Below are positions 44,536-52,845 of a DNA stretch of 64,000 nt, in pieces. Within the stretch, counting starts at the first letter, position 1, and every line of letters starts with the position of its first letter. The translations under genes were made by a program, and so were the position numbers. Origin of the DNA: Candidatus Freyarchaeota archaeon. GTDB taxonomy: Archaea > Asgardarchaeota > Jordiarchaeia > Jordiarchaeales > Jordiarchaeaceae. Below the pieces are notes generated by a model. That model did not search any database. It had not been told where the DNA came from and was given only the letters and a program-made list of their open reading frames with translations. Location of the stretch: positions 36,885 to 100,884 of the forward strand of contig JAUQZE010000011.1 in assembly GCA_030587365.1 (NCBI GenBank). The letters are read 5' to 3'.

Positions 44536-45970
44536 TATTTTTCACCAACTGGCTTTTTATTATTTTATTTAAAATCTGTAAGAGTTTAGATTCTGTTCCT
44601 ATAGGTATATGCGCTCCCGCAGCGATATTGTGGCCGCCTGCTGTGGCTTCTGAGGATACCTCTTTTACAGCAGTTCTAAGAGCGGTTCCTAGGTCTATTC
44701 CTTGCTGTACCTGGTAATCGGTTGCTCTTGCGGAAACTTTCACCATGCCATCTTCAGATTCCGCGAAAGCGAATATCGGTTTGTCTTGTGAGATTATCCC
44801 TGAAGAGATTGCTATCGATGCTATTGTTCCTATTATTCGGTCGTCTATGAGCTTACCTCCGTGGAAGCTTTGGAGGTATTCTGTCTGAGTTACAGCTCCT
44901 GGTTTTATGAGCCAGTCCATATACCCCGCTAGTTTTTCGCGGTAATCCGTGGTAACGCTTTCCACTTCTTCTAGTGCTTCTGACCTGTCGCCCAGGCATA
45001 TGGCTACTCCTAGACCCGGTTTTCTCATCCGTCCACATGCATTTAGTAAAGATGAGTATTCTCGGGCATCTCGAAGTGGAGTTTGCTTTTCTTCTTTGGG
45101 TAGGATATATATGACACCCACTATACTTTGTGCTTCTTCAGGGCTCATTTCTCCTGGTCCGAGCATGTATTGAATAAGTTCGGAAACCAATTTTGTTTTC
45201 TCGTCTTGTGAGAGGTCTGATATTGTTCTCCAATTACCATTGTTTTTTAACGGTATTTTGACATTCTCAGTTAGAAACTTGAGGCATGCTCCGTGATTTC
45301 CCGATAATCCGGGTATAAAGGGATCTGTAGTATACTCCAATGCCATTGCTATGGGACGTGTTTCTCTTCCAAAAAGGCGAATACCTGTGTTTTCCTCAAG
45401 TATCCCCTTGTTTACGCCATCTTTCACTATCTCGGAGTTTAATTCGCTTAGACGATGTTGTTCTCCCTTATCCTGTCTGTCTCCGAGTGCGCCCACGACT
45501 GCGAGAGGTGCAAAATCCATGTTTGACTCATCAATATTTTTTGCTACCAGATACGCGACTCCTGAGCCGCTTATTTCTGTGGCTCCATCAATATCACATA
45601 AATGTGGATTTGCTTGAAGAATTGTGGTTTCTTTTTCTGGAGGGTGATGATCTATTATTAGTACAGAATCCTGGGGTAGGTTTTTTTCGATAATTCCTAT
45701 TTGACCGCTTCCCAAGTCGGTAAAAATAAATATACTCTCTTTTGACTCCTTGATTTCGCGGAGATTTTCTTCTCTGAGTTGTTGAATTATTCTTAAATGG
45801 AAATGCGCTCCAAGCCTAAAAAACAAAGAAGAAATTATGCTCGCGGCGGCTATGCCGTCCGCATCAAGATGGGATATTACGCGGAAATATAGCTCCTTTT
45901 CACAAGCCTCTAGTATTCTCTCAGAAACTTTTTTACAGTGTTCGTACAGTTCTAGGAATTTTTTGCTCAA
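44510..45970 (-). CDS. archaeal RecJ-like DHH phosphoesterase (GAN/RecJ)
   Basis: A 486-residue protein with the DHH motifs: SHLDADGIAAASI (about 33-45), FTDLGSG, IIDHHPPEKET (about 106-116) and a DHHA1 part ending in ATAGGHNIAAGAHIP (about 450-464). This is the archaeal exonuclease family linked to GINS and the replisome (RecJ/GAN, a Cdc45 relative). Overlaps Pcc1 by 26 bases, suggesting cotranslation. Confidence 0.88.
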   Translation of the reverse strand: MSKKFLELYEHCKKVSERILEACEKELYFRVISHLDADGIAAASIISSLFFRLGAHFHLRIIQQLREENLREIKESKESIFIFTDLGSGQIGIIEKNLPQDSVLIIDHHPPEKETTILQANPHLCDIDGATEISGSGVAYLVAKNIDESNMDFAPLAVVGALGDRQDKGEQHRLSELNSEIVKDGVNKGILEENTGIRLFGRETRPIAMALEYTTDPFIPGLSGNHGACLKFLTENVKIPLKNNGNWRTISDLSQDEKTKLVSELIQYMLGPGEMSPEEAQSIVGVIYILPKEEKQTPLRDAREYSSLLNACGRMRKPGLGVAICLGDRSEALEEVESVTTDYREKLAGYMDWLIKPGAVTQTEYLQSFHGGKLIDDRIIGTIASIAISSGIISQDKPIFAFAESEDGMVKVSARATDYQVQQGIDLGTALRTAVKEVSSEATAGGHNIAAGAHIPIGTESKLLQILNKIIKSQLVKNSASNESKN

Positions 45971-45992
45971 AATTTATCTATCCTGTGCCTGT

Positions 45993-46448
45993 TTACCGAA
46001 TGAGAGTAGCCGCTCTTTCAGGTTGGTATTTCCAATCTGCTGGTAAGACTCCACGCCGCTTGTAATACTTTGATAATCTGTTAATTTTTACTTCGGTTTC
46101 TTGTAATCCTCTTTTTGAATGCAGATCTTTTGGGTTCTCTTCTAAATGTTTTCTCACTAAAACTGCCTTCTTTATAAGATTGGTTAACTCCTCAGGCATG
46201 GAGGGAGCCAATCCGTTCTCAGCCAGTACTTGGGTAATCGATTTACCAAGAATAGCTTTTACTAACGGAACTCCGTATTGATCTCTCAGAATTAACCCTA
46301 TCATGGATGATGTTTGCCCTGCCTTTCCGAGTTCAATTATCTTATCCGTTACCCATTCCGGGGTACGTTCAAACCAATCTGCTGGCTTTAGCACTGGTGG
46401 TCTAGTGGATCCTGATTTTCCTTTTGCTCCTGAATGCATTCTTGCCAT
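45993..46448 (-). CDS. rps15: 30S ribosomal protein S15 (uS15)
   Basis: A 151-residue protein from the ATG reading MARMHSGAKGKSGSTRP (the two codons upstream, MI, are an in-frame extension). It shows the archaeal/eukaryote-specific N-terminus and the S15 core YPLV-like motif GVPLVKAILGKS, LQETEVKINRLSKYYKRRG. It binds the central domain of 16S rRNA. The gene lies in the KEOPS-RecJ cluster. Confidence 0.95.
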   Translation of the reverse strand: MARMHSGAKGKSGSTRPPVLKPADWFERTPEWVTDKIIELGKAGQTSSMIGLILRDQYGVPLVKAILGKSITQVLAENGLAPSMPEELTNLIKKAVLVRKHLEENPKDLHSKRGLQETEVKINRLSKYYKRRGVLPADWKYQPERAATLIR

Positions 46449-46508
46449 TATCAATCCTCTCTTTTAAGCATCAGTAATGCTTCGTAGGAATAGAGAAAGA
46501 AATCCGCC

Positions 46509-47093
46509 TTAAATAAATTTCGAAGAATCTGTACTTTTAACCCACTCCGCGAATTTCCTTAAGGCTCTTGTTCTGTGCGAGATGGCCGTTTTTTCGGATA
46601 TATCCATTTCTCCAAAGGTTCTCCCATCTCCTTCTTCGGGAATAAATATTGGGTCGAATCCGAATCCGTGTGTTCCCCGAATCTCTCTGCTTATTTCTCC
46701 CTTAACTTCGCCTTTGAATGTTAATGTATTTTTACCGTTACAAAATGCTATTACTGCCTTAAAATAAGCGGATCTATCCTCTATTTGGGACATTAATTTC
46801 AATATTCCTTCGTTTGAGACTGTCTTTGAAACATATGAGGAGTAGGGTCCCGGAAACCCCTTTAATTCCTTTATGAAAAGGCCAGCATCCTCCACGAATA
46901 AGGGTTTCTCCTGATCTTCCCATGCTTTCTGGGCACTGAAAACCGCTATCTCCTCCAAGTCGTCTGATTGGATTTCAAGAAGCTTCATTGGTAAGTGTAA
47001 AAGAGGTATATTCTCCTCCTTAAAGATTCTTTCCGCCTCTTCAACCTTCCCAATGTTACCAGTTGCAAAAAATACAGTTACTCTTTTATTCAC
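46509..47093 (-). CDS. XTP/dITP pyrophosphatase (RdgB/HAM1)
   Basis: A 194-residue nucleotide-pool sanitising enzyme. Motifs: FFATGNIGKVEEAERIF (about 8-24), FVEDAGLFIKELKGFPGPYSSYV (about 66-88) with the catalytic Asp/Glu, and GFGFDPIFIPEEGDGRTFGEM (about 142-162) and SHRTRALRKF near the end. Hydrolyses non-canonical purine triphosphates. Adjacent to Bud32 on the same strand. Confidence 0.94.
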   Translation of the reverse strand: MNKRVTVFFATGNIGKVEEAERIFKEENIPLLHLPMKLLEIQSDDLEEIAVFSAQKAWEDQEKPLFVEDAGLFIKELKGFPGPYSSYVSKTVSNEGILKLMSQIEDRSAYFKAVIAFCNGKNTLTFKGEVKGEISREIRGTHGFGFDPIFIPEEGDGRTFGEMDISEKTAISHRTRALRKFAEWVKSTDSSKFI

Positions 47094-47114
47094 TTAATCA
47101 CTCCCATAATTTTT

Positions 47115-47738
47115 CTATCTTTCTTTGTGGTATCTTCCCCTTTTTTCAATTTCATTCATTCTTTCTATAACATCCTCTGATTTATCCATTGTTTTTTCAT
47201 ATCCTTCAAGAACTGCTTTGAAGCCAAATTCTGCGTAAGCATAATGGGTGCTTTGAAGAGCTCTGTTCATAAGGTGGAGGTCAACACCCTTATCCTCGAT
47301 TTCAGTGGAGTAATCCCCTAGTCCAAAATCAATGAGGTATATATTAGAATCTTGGAGAATCATATTCGAAGTAGTGAGATCTCCGTGTATGATTCCGGCG
47401 TTGTGCAGACGCCCAATTAAGATTCCAATATGGGTAAAAATATTCTTTTTTTCCTGCTCACTCATACTTTGAATAACAGTCTTAACTGGAGGTCCTTGGA
47501 TAAAATCCATTATAATCGTGTTTTCAGCAAGGTCAATAGAGTAAATCATGGGCGTGGGTACACCTGCTTTTCTAGCATCCGAAAGTAAGCGAGCCTCTTT
47601 AATGGTGCGATCCTTTCTCAGTTTTTCGTCGAGTTCCGGCACCCTGTATGATTTAGACACTCTCCTCTTTATAATTACTTTTTTCCCATACCATTCCTCT
47701 ACATACAAATATGCTTCAGCGCCCTTTTTATAAAGCAT
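47115..47738 (-). CDS. bud32: Kae1-associated kinase Bud32 (PRPK)
   Basis: A 207-residue minimal protein kinase. It has KKGAEAYLYVEEW (nucleotide loop), VIIKRRVSKSYR, HNAGIIHGDLTTSNM (catalytic HGDLTxxN, about 115-129) and YLIDFGLG (about 134-141). It is encoded separately from Kae1, five bases after its stop, unlike the fused Kae1-Bud32 of some archaea. Partner in the KEOPS t6A complex. Confidence 0.95.
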   Translation of the reverse strand: MLYKKGAEAYLYVEEWYGKKVIIKRRVSKSYRVPELDEKLRKDRTIKEARLLSDARKAGVPTPMIYSIDLAENTIIMDFIQGPPVKTVIQSMSEQEKKNIFTHIGILIGRLHNAGIIHGDLTTSNMILQDSNIYLIDFGLGDYSTEIEDKGVDLHLMNRALQSTHYAYAEFGFKAVLEGYEKTMDKSEDVIERMNEIEKRGRYHKER

Positions 47739-47743
47739 TTATT

Positions 47744-48791
47744 CTAGCACCGCCCTTTTTGAATCCAGGGGATATCAACCTCGTCCAGACGCCATTTTGG
47801 ACGTACGGAGCTTTCCTCAATACTTAATGTTTGTCCACTCTTGTACGCGAGTAAGCCGGTCCAAGCAATCATAGCCCCATTATCCCCAGCCAAATTTTCT
47901 GGAACAACATAAAAAACCGCGTCATGTTCACTCGAAATCACTTGCAACATTTCCTGTAACCGCTTATTCCTCCCAACTCCCCCTGTCAAAAGAACCTCCT
48001 TCTTACCCGTGTGCGCAACCGCCCGCTCCGTTACTTCTGCAAGCATAGAAAAAGCAACTTCCTGTAAACTGTAACAGAGTTCCTCAATTCTACACTCTTT
48101 ACTCTTACTCAAAGCCGCCGTTAACAGCCCCGAGTAGGACAAATCCATTCCCTTTACAGTGTAAGGTAGAGGTACGAATTTTTTTCCTTCTCTTGCAAGA
48201 CGCTCTATTTTCGCACCCCCTGGATGCTGGAGTCCCATTTCTCTTGCAAACACATCTAACATATTACCAATAGCAATGTCTAAAGTCTCCCCAAAAACTC
48301 TGTAACGCCCTTCATCAAACGCGGTAACTATTGTATTCCCTCCCGAAACATAAAGTGTTAATGGATCTTCGACCTTCATCATTAGTTTACCTATTTCAAC
48401 ATGTGCAACACAGTGGTTTACACCCTCCAGAGGTACTTTTAGTAGCAGTGATAGGGCTCTTGCGGCGGTTGCAGTGGTCCTTAAACAAGGCCCTTAAGGG
48501 AGAAAAAGATTAAACTCTTCTTAGCCCCGGACCCTGAGAGAAGGCTACCACATTTATTTCTCTTGTGCTAATGCCTGCTTTTTCTATAGCGTCACCTATG
48601 ACTCTTTTAATTACCGCCGCATGATGTTGAGCCGCCTCTCTTGGGTGTATACCCCCCTTGAGAGGGATATACTCATCCCACACATTTGAGAGAACCACAC
48701 CCTCATCGCTCATTATTCCGGCTCCGAAAGTGTGAGCGGTTCCCTCCAAACCTAAGCAATTAACAGAACTTTTCATATTCTGGTTTTTCAA
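47744..48791 (-). CDS. kae1: Kae1/TsaD tRNA t6A-synthesis protein, gene interrupted by a short intron
   Basis: Spliced product about 339 residues: complement(join(47744..48494, 48523..48791)). Exon 1 ends FSQGPGL and exon 2 continues GPCLRTTATAARALSLLLKV, which is the universal TsaD motif GPGLGxCLRTT. Metal ligands HPREAAQHH (about 49-57), LYVSGGNT and LLTGGVGRN are present. Kae1 transfers threonylcarbamoyl to A37 of tRNA. Without splicing, exon 1 ends after RRV with TAA. The exons add to 1020 nt, and the spliced length fits the family's usual 325-340 residues. TTG 48791 is the start used; an ATG five codons on is possible. Confidence 0.92.
48495..48522 (-). other. predicted 28-nt BHB intron in kae1
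   Basis: Minus-strand fold: exon helix GGUCC/GGGCC (5 bp), central helix GGGG/CCCU (three GC pairs plus one GU), 5' bulge CUA, intron stem AGAAGA/UUUUCU with a 9-nt loop, 3' bulge UAA. Cutting after the second base of each bulge removes 28 nt and joins GGG CU with A GGG CC, giving Gly-Leu-Gly-Pro. This is the most complete BHB of the three. Confidence 0.85.
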
Positions 48792-48973
48792 ACTCTATCC
48801 CCAACCGAAAAATTCGAATTGACTGATTTTTACAAAAACCAGCCAAACAGCCCGACTAACTAAATACCTTAAAGCATTATCTCTATTTTACTCTTTTAGT
48901 AAGTTGCCCATAATAAAATATTAAAACTTTCAATTTCTATGAAAGTCTGGAGAGCTATTACTGGTGGCCTTAT

Positions 48974-49150
48974 TTACGAACCCTCTTTTTCGTCTTCTTT
49001 GGGTTCCTTCTTTTTGAATTCCGTATAGCCGCACTTTCCACAAGACAGTCGGTCGTAATGCACAGCCATAAAATAACCTGCACCACATCTTGGGCATTGA
49101 ACCTTTAGCCTTTCTATTTTGTTTCCTGCTATCTTATAGTATTTACTCAA
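48974..49150 (-). CDS. rps27ae: 30S ribosomal protein S27ae
   Basis: A 58-residue protein: MSKYYKIAGNKIERLKVQ, then CPRCGAGYFMAVHYDRLSCG (zinc ribbon CPRCG), CGYTEFKK. The start is TTG with GGAGGT directly upstream. Archaeal eS31 domain without ubiquitin. Follows S24e in the superoperon. Confidence 0.93.
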   Translation of the reverse strand: MSKYYKIAGNKIERLKVQCPRCGAGYFMAVHYDRLSCGKCGYTEFKKKEPKEDEKEGS

Positions 49151-49169
49151 TCAGAATACCTCCGATTTG

Positions 49170-49541
49170 TTATTTTTTTTGTGGTTTTTCTTTGGGTTCT
49201 GCTTTCTTCTCTTTTTGTGGTTTTTCTTTGGGTTCTGCTTTCTTCTCTTTCTCAGCAGCTGGTTCTCCTAAGTTTCTCTTTACTATGAATTTTGGTTCTA
49301 CCAGATGTGCTCTTTCCGAGGATTTGTATACGTTTGCGGTGCCTTTTGATTTGGCTGCGCCGTACTCGGTTTCGATTTTTTTAATGAACAGTTTTTGTGT
49401 ATCAACGTTTAGGAGGGCTGCTAACTTGTTTTTGATTTCTATTCTTGAGGGTGTTCCTTTTGAATCGTGGCTAACTGTAAATGTTATTTCTTCTCGTTCC
49501 AGTAACTGATTTTCCTTTTTTGAGTTTATACTTATTTCCAT
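49170..49541 (-). CDS. rps24e: 30S ribosomal protein S24e
   Basis: A 123-residue protein whose core EKENQLLEREEITFTVSHD is typical and LFIKKIETEYGAAKSKGTANVY (about 53-74) is the S24e signature. The last 33 residues are a duplicated Glu/Lys/Pro-rich tail (KKAEPKEKPQKE twice, last copy incomplete), which mirrors a tandem DNA repeat at 49175-49245. Overlaps DPCK by one base. Confidence 0.94.
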   Translation of the reverse strand: MEISINSKKENQLLEREEITFTVSHDSKGTPSRIEIKNKLAALLNVDTQKLFIKKIETEYGAAKSKGTANVYKSSERAHLVEPKFIVKRNLGEPAAEKEKKAEPKEKPQKEKKAEPKEKPQKK

Positions 49542-50068
49542 TAGATGGCCTCCATCTGATTTAGAATTTCTTTTACTTCTTTTCTTTTATTATCGTTCAC
49601 TTCGACTATAACCAGTCCTTGTTTGGGCTGGCCGTAAATTATAAAGGATTTATCGGGGGCGAGGAGAATCGCGGGCATGGTGAGCAAATCTTCTTCGCCT
49701 TCTATGAAAAGTTCTATTGTAACATCCGAATCGTAGGCTTTTTTTAATGTACCCCATATGCCTGCGCTTATCATGGCTGCTGGGTTTTGTACCTTCATCT
49801 GGATACTGTTTGGGACATTCACATTTTCGTTTATGCTTCTCAAAGTTTTCCCATCAATTATACATATATCGGGAATCAACCCTATCTCAATTAGGTTTTT
49901 GGTTACTACGTCTCCCACCGCTACTAGCTTAGGGGGCATTTTTTTCAGTATCATCTCTTTAGCTCTAAGTGTTGTTTCGGGGTGTTTGCCTCTTAAGAGG
50001 GTGCCGAATGGCTGTTTAAGTCTTTCTCTGAGCCTGACGGGAAGGACTAGATCTCGCACCGTTTCCAA
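49541..50068 (-). CDS. GTP-dependent dephospho-CoA kinase (DUF359)
   Basis: A 175-residue archaeal enzyme for the last step of coenzyme A synthesis. Conserved pieces: RLKQPFGTLLRG (about 16-27), LVAVGDVVTKNLIEIGLIPDICIIDGKTLR (about 48-77, written in parts), VQNPAAMIS and IEGEEDLLTMPAILLAP. This gene is usually between spt4 and S24e in archaea, as here. Confidence 0.93.
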   Translation of the reverse strand: METVRDLVLPVRLRERLKQPFGTLLRGKHPETTLRAKEMILKKMPPKLVAVGDVVTKNLIEIGLIPDICIIDGKTLRSINENVNVPNSIQMKVQNPAAMISAGIWGTLKKAYDSDVTIELFIEGEEDLLTMPAILLAPDKSFIIYGQPKQGLVIVEVNDNKRKEVKEILNQMEAI

Positions 50069-50078
50069 TGGTTAAACC

Positions 50079-50264
50079 TCACCGGACTTTTAGTGCATAT
50101 TTTCCTTTGTTTTTTATTTTGAGCTTTTCCGCTATCTGGGAGTTTTCAGGATCGAAAATCATAACTACCCCGCTGTAATCGCTGGATAGTGCGGAGGTTT
50201 TACAATAGGGACATGTCTGTTCCGTAACTATGAGATGGCAATTTTTGCAGGCTTTTTCTTTCAT
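50079..50264 (-). CDS. spt4: transcription elongation factor Spt4 (RpoE2)
   Basis: A 61-residue zinc protein: CKNCHLI (about 6-12) and CPYCKTSALSSDYSGVV (about 18-34), followed by MIFDPENSQIAEKLKIKNKGKYALKVR, typical of Spt4. It partners Spt5 and binds the polymerase clamp. Follows rpo7 after one base. Confidence 0.94.
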   Translation of the reverse strand: MKEKACKNCHLIVTEQTCPYCKTSALSSDYSGVVMIFDPENSQIAEKLKIKNKGKYALKVR

Positions 50265-50265
50265 T

Positions 50266-50940
50266 TTAAGACCCTTCAGCTATAGCTTGCTCTTTTGATT
50301 TTGATTTTTTCTCTTTTTTCGCCTTTTTCGCTACTGGCTTCGGTTCCTTGGCTTCTTTTCCCCCTTCTTTAACTTCTTCTTTTAGACCGTGGACTTCTTC
50401 TTCTATCCAATCTATCTTTCCTAGGAAAGGTTGACGCATTGTTAATCCTAATTTTCCGCTCCTTATTCCTCCTCCTATGGAAACCGCAACAATTCTGGCT
50501 CTCACTTTATCATTTTCTTGCACTACACGGCCGGTTTCCTTTCCTATTAGGGCGGATCTTTTGGAATCGTAGGATATGAAGTCATCCGTGATTTGGCTTA
50601 CGTGGCATAATCCGTCAAGAGGACCTAATCGAATAAATGCTCCAAAATCTACTACCTCAACCACTTCTCCCTCAACTATTTCATGTTGTATGGGTTTAAA
50701 GATGAGTACACTAAAAAGTACTTTGTGAAAAGCCGCCCCGTCTCCCGGGAGCAATTTGCCCACTTTCACGTCCTCCACTTCTACTACGCATATGACAACA
50801 CCAAGATCGGGGTCAATGATTCCCTCGTATTCTTTCATGAGAATTTCCAGAGCCACCTTCTTTATTGGTTCACCGAATCTTTGTGGCGGTATGCGTACAG
50901 TGTCATCAAGTGTGATTAATTCATACATCTTTCTGCTCAC
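50266..50940 (-). CDS. rpo7: RNA polymerase subunit Rpo7 (RpoE1)
   Basis: A 224-residue polymerase stalk subunit. The N-terminal RNP-like part starts MYELITLDDTVRIPP, and the S1 domain (about 85-160) has GEVVEVVDFGAFIRLGPLDGLCHVSQI. A Lys-rich 40-residue tail is an extension. ATG at 50928 (after SRK) or the start at 50940 are both possible. First gene of the operon segment after the TnpB insertion. Confidence 0.93.
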   Translation of the reverse strand: MSRKMYELITLDDTVRIPPQRFGEPIKKVALEILMKEYEGIIDPDLGVVICVVEVEDVKVGKLLPGDGAAFHKVLFSVLIFKPIQHEIVEGEVVEVVDFGAFIRLGPLDGLCHVSQITDDFISYDSKRSALIGKETGRVVQENDKVRARIVAVSIGGGIRSGKLGLTMRQPFLGKIDWIEEEVHGLKEEVKEGGKEAKEPKPVAKKAKKEKKSKSKEQAIAEGS

Positions 50941-50978
50941 CTAATAATAATGAAAATTTTTATGACCATTATAAACAG

Positions 50979-51001
50979 GAAGACCTTCCTGCGAGGTCTT
51001 C
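50979..51001. repeat. perfect 8-bp inverted repeat upstream of rpo7
   Basis: GAAGACCT (50979-50986) and AGGTCTTC (50994-51001) flank TCCTGCG. It sits 40 bases upstream of rpo7 on one side and 300 bases upstream of the TnpB gene on the other. It could be a left-end hairpin of the transposable element, a terminator for it, or a 5' leader stem of rpo7. Confidence 0.5.
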
Positions 51002-51294
51002 TACACTAAATTTTGGGTTATTTTTTTACAAGCCTTAAAACATTTTTAAGGGTAACGCTATTTAACGCCAAAGTAATTTAAACTTTGCTAATTATCGGTA
51101 ATTTCCTCTTCCACGCTTTCCTCCATTACTTTTAAAATCTCAAAATCCCGCAATAAACTTTTTTTAAGGCTTACAATTAATTGGATTAAGGGGGTAGAGA
51201 AAGCTCAATTCCTTTAAGAGTTGAACTGAATTATGTCCCTTTAGAATGGTACTATAAGCATAAAGATTGCGTAATTGTATCAACGTTTAAAGCA
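51002..51294. other. AT-rich region upstream of TnpB, probable element left part
   Basis: Contains AAGCCTTAAAA (about 51030) and the reverse TTTTTTAAGGCTT (about 51160), an inverted repeat of about 11 bases spaced by roughly 120 bases. The frame that leads into TnpB is open from about 51190 (through 'LRVELNYVPLEWYYKHKDC'), but no clear start is present there. Confidence 0.4.
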
Positions 51295-52456
51295 TTGAGC
51301 GTGGAGCTTAAAAAGCCTTCTGAAAAATATAAATCTGACTGGCACTCGATCTACGGTGTCGAGGAACGAGAAGGAATGATTCTAGTCCACAGAGTCAGAC
51401 ACAGCAGGAATTTCTCAGAAGAGCGGAGAAAGGCTAGGCAAGTAGCCGACTTCGCAGTTAAGAATCACATATTTTCCTCAAAGGATGTGAAACACATCGG
51501 CTTGAAGTCCATAATAGCCAACCAGATACTGAGAAAGTACGGCAGAAACAAGAACATAAAGAAAGTTAAAAGCGTTAAACTAGTAATCCCTCGCCAGGAC
51601 ATCAGAGTGGATAAGCAGCGCAGAACTATAAGTGTCCCCTGTCTTAGACTCTCTTTGGAGTACGCGTTTCCCAATAACTTTGAGAAAATCAACCAGATAG
51701 AGATCGACCAAGAGTACGCCTACATAGCAGTAACGGTGGAAGAAAAGGAAACGAAACAAACAGACAAATACATGGATGTTGACCTTAACACCACAGGCCA
51801 CGCTGCGGTGGTGGCTAACCCCAAGACCGGCGGAGTGTGGAAGCTGGGCAAAAAAGCGGAACATATTCACAAGAAGTACAGAAACATAAGAAGGAATCTT
51901 CAAAAAAAGGGCAGGTACAAAAAGGTCAAACGAATCAGGAACAGAGAAAACAGAATATTGAGAGACCTGAACCACAAGATGAGTAAGAAGATAATTGAAA
52001 TAGCCGAAAAGGATAACTGTGGTATCAAGCTTGAGAAGCTGGAGGGGATAAGAAACAATAACCGTCACTCGAAGTCGTTCAGGTGCTCCTTGAACAGTTG
52101 GTCTTTCCACCAGCTGCAAAAAATGGAAGTACAAAGCCAAGCTGCAAGGAATACAAGTAGTCTATATCGAACCGGAGTACACCTCAAAAACGTGTAGCAG
52201 GTGCGGTCATGTAGGCTATCGTAACGACAAAAAATTCATGTACCCGTATTGTGGGCATGTTGACCATGCAGACGTTAATGCAGCATTCAACATAGCATTG
52301 CGTCAAACGGGTATAGGTCAATTCAGCACAGACAGAGATGTGCTGAAAGGGAGCACTGACACCCCTAAAGAGGCAACTGTTAGAATGCAACAGACCTTAA
52401 AACCCCTAACCCTTGGGTTGGGAGCATGTCAGACGTCTCCGTCTATTTGTAAATGA
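51295..52456 (+). pseudogene. tnpB: TnpB-family RNA-guided nuclease (IS200/IS605), frameshifted
   Basis: About 387 residues over two frames. The RuvC-like acidic residues are in MDVDLNTTGHAAVV (about 159-172), IKLEKLEGI (about 242-250) and DHADVNAAFNIA. The zinc finger shows CSRCGH and YPYCGH, with the first Cys of the second knuckle replaced by Tyr. A run of six A at 52118-52123 puts the last 110 residues in the +1 frame; one A fewer rejoins it as LQKWKYKAKLQGIQVVYIEP. No TnpA transposase is next to it. It is an immobile or decaying copy, and the missing N-terminus could be due to the same decay. Confidence 0.85.
52404..52422 (+). repeat. right-end hairpin of the TnpB element
   Basis: CCCTAACCC (52404-52412) pairs with GGGTTGGG (52415-52422) with one bulged T. 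Such a subterminal palindrome is typical of IS200/IS605 right ends and of the 3' part of the omega RNA. The element's end lies within 10 bases of the 3' end of the PIN gene. Confidence 0.55.
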
Positions 52457-52845
52457 GATTTTTGCCGCACGTATATTGTTGGTATCCCTTCAGATTTAAG
52501 TTTTCTTCGTAGATTTTGGTCATTGGTTGCAACAATGTAGCCTTCCTTTTTTGACAATTTAACTATTAACTCATCCATGTTTCCATTTTCGGGTGCTAAA
52601 TCTACAACCGTATACCTTTGGGCTAGTTCTAGGGCAAGCTTTGCGGCTTTTCTTACTTTTAGACTCGGATTCTCCGATAATCCCTTAAGCTCCTCGATTG
52701 TTCCCTTAAGAATTATTATCTCATATTTTTGGTTAATTATCCTGTCCAACTCAGAAATTACGTCTATTCCCAGATTGGATGGAGCCATGAGAAAATTCGT
52801 GTCTAAAACTATTTTCAAAACCGGGTTCAAGTTATTAGTCCCCAT
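52429..52845 (-). CDS. PIN-domain ribonuclease (Fcf1/Utp24-like)
   Basis: About 138 residues from ATG 52845, which has GGAG 9 bases upstream. Acidic residues of the PIN fold: VLDTNFLM (about 10-17), an acid in GTIEELKGL, DELIVKLS and IVATNDQNLR (about 103-112). It resembles the archaeal aIF2-gamma-neighbouring PIN protein thought to act in rRNA processing. The start overlaps aIF2-gamma by about 19 bases. The C-terminal QIDGDV borders the TnpB element. Confidence 0.85.
   Translation of the reverse strand: MGTNNLNPVLKIVLDTNFLMAPSNLGIDVISELDRIINQKYEIIILKGTIEELKGLSENPSLKVRKAAKLALELAQRYTVVDLAPENGNMDELIVKLSKKEGYIVATNDQNLRRKLKSEGIPTIYVRQKSHLQIDGDV

Noticed and set aside
48495..48522. The Kae1 split as a simple sequencing frameshift
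   Set aside because: The break is 28 nt long with a stop and folds as a full BHB; single-base homopolymer errors cannot explain it.
47115..48791. Kae1-Bud32 fusion
   Set aside because: Kae1 ends with TAG and Bud32 has its own ATG five bases on; they are two genes.
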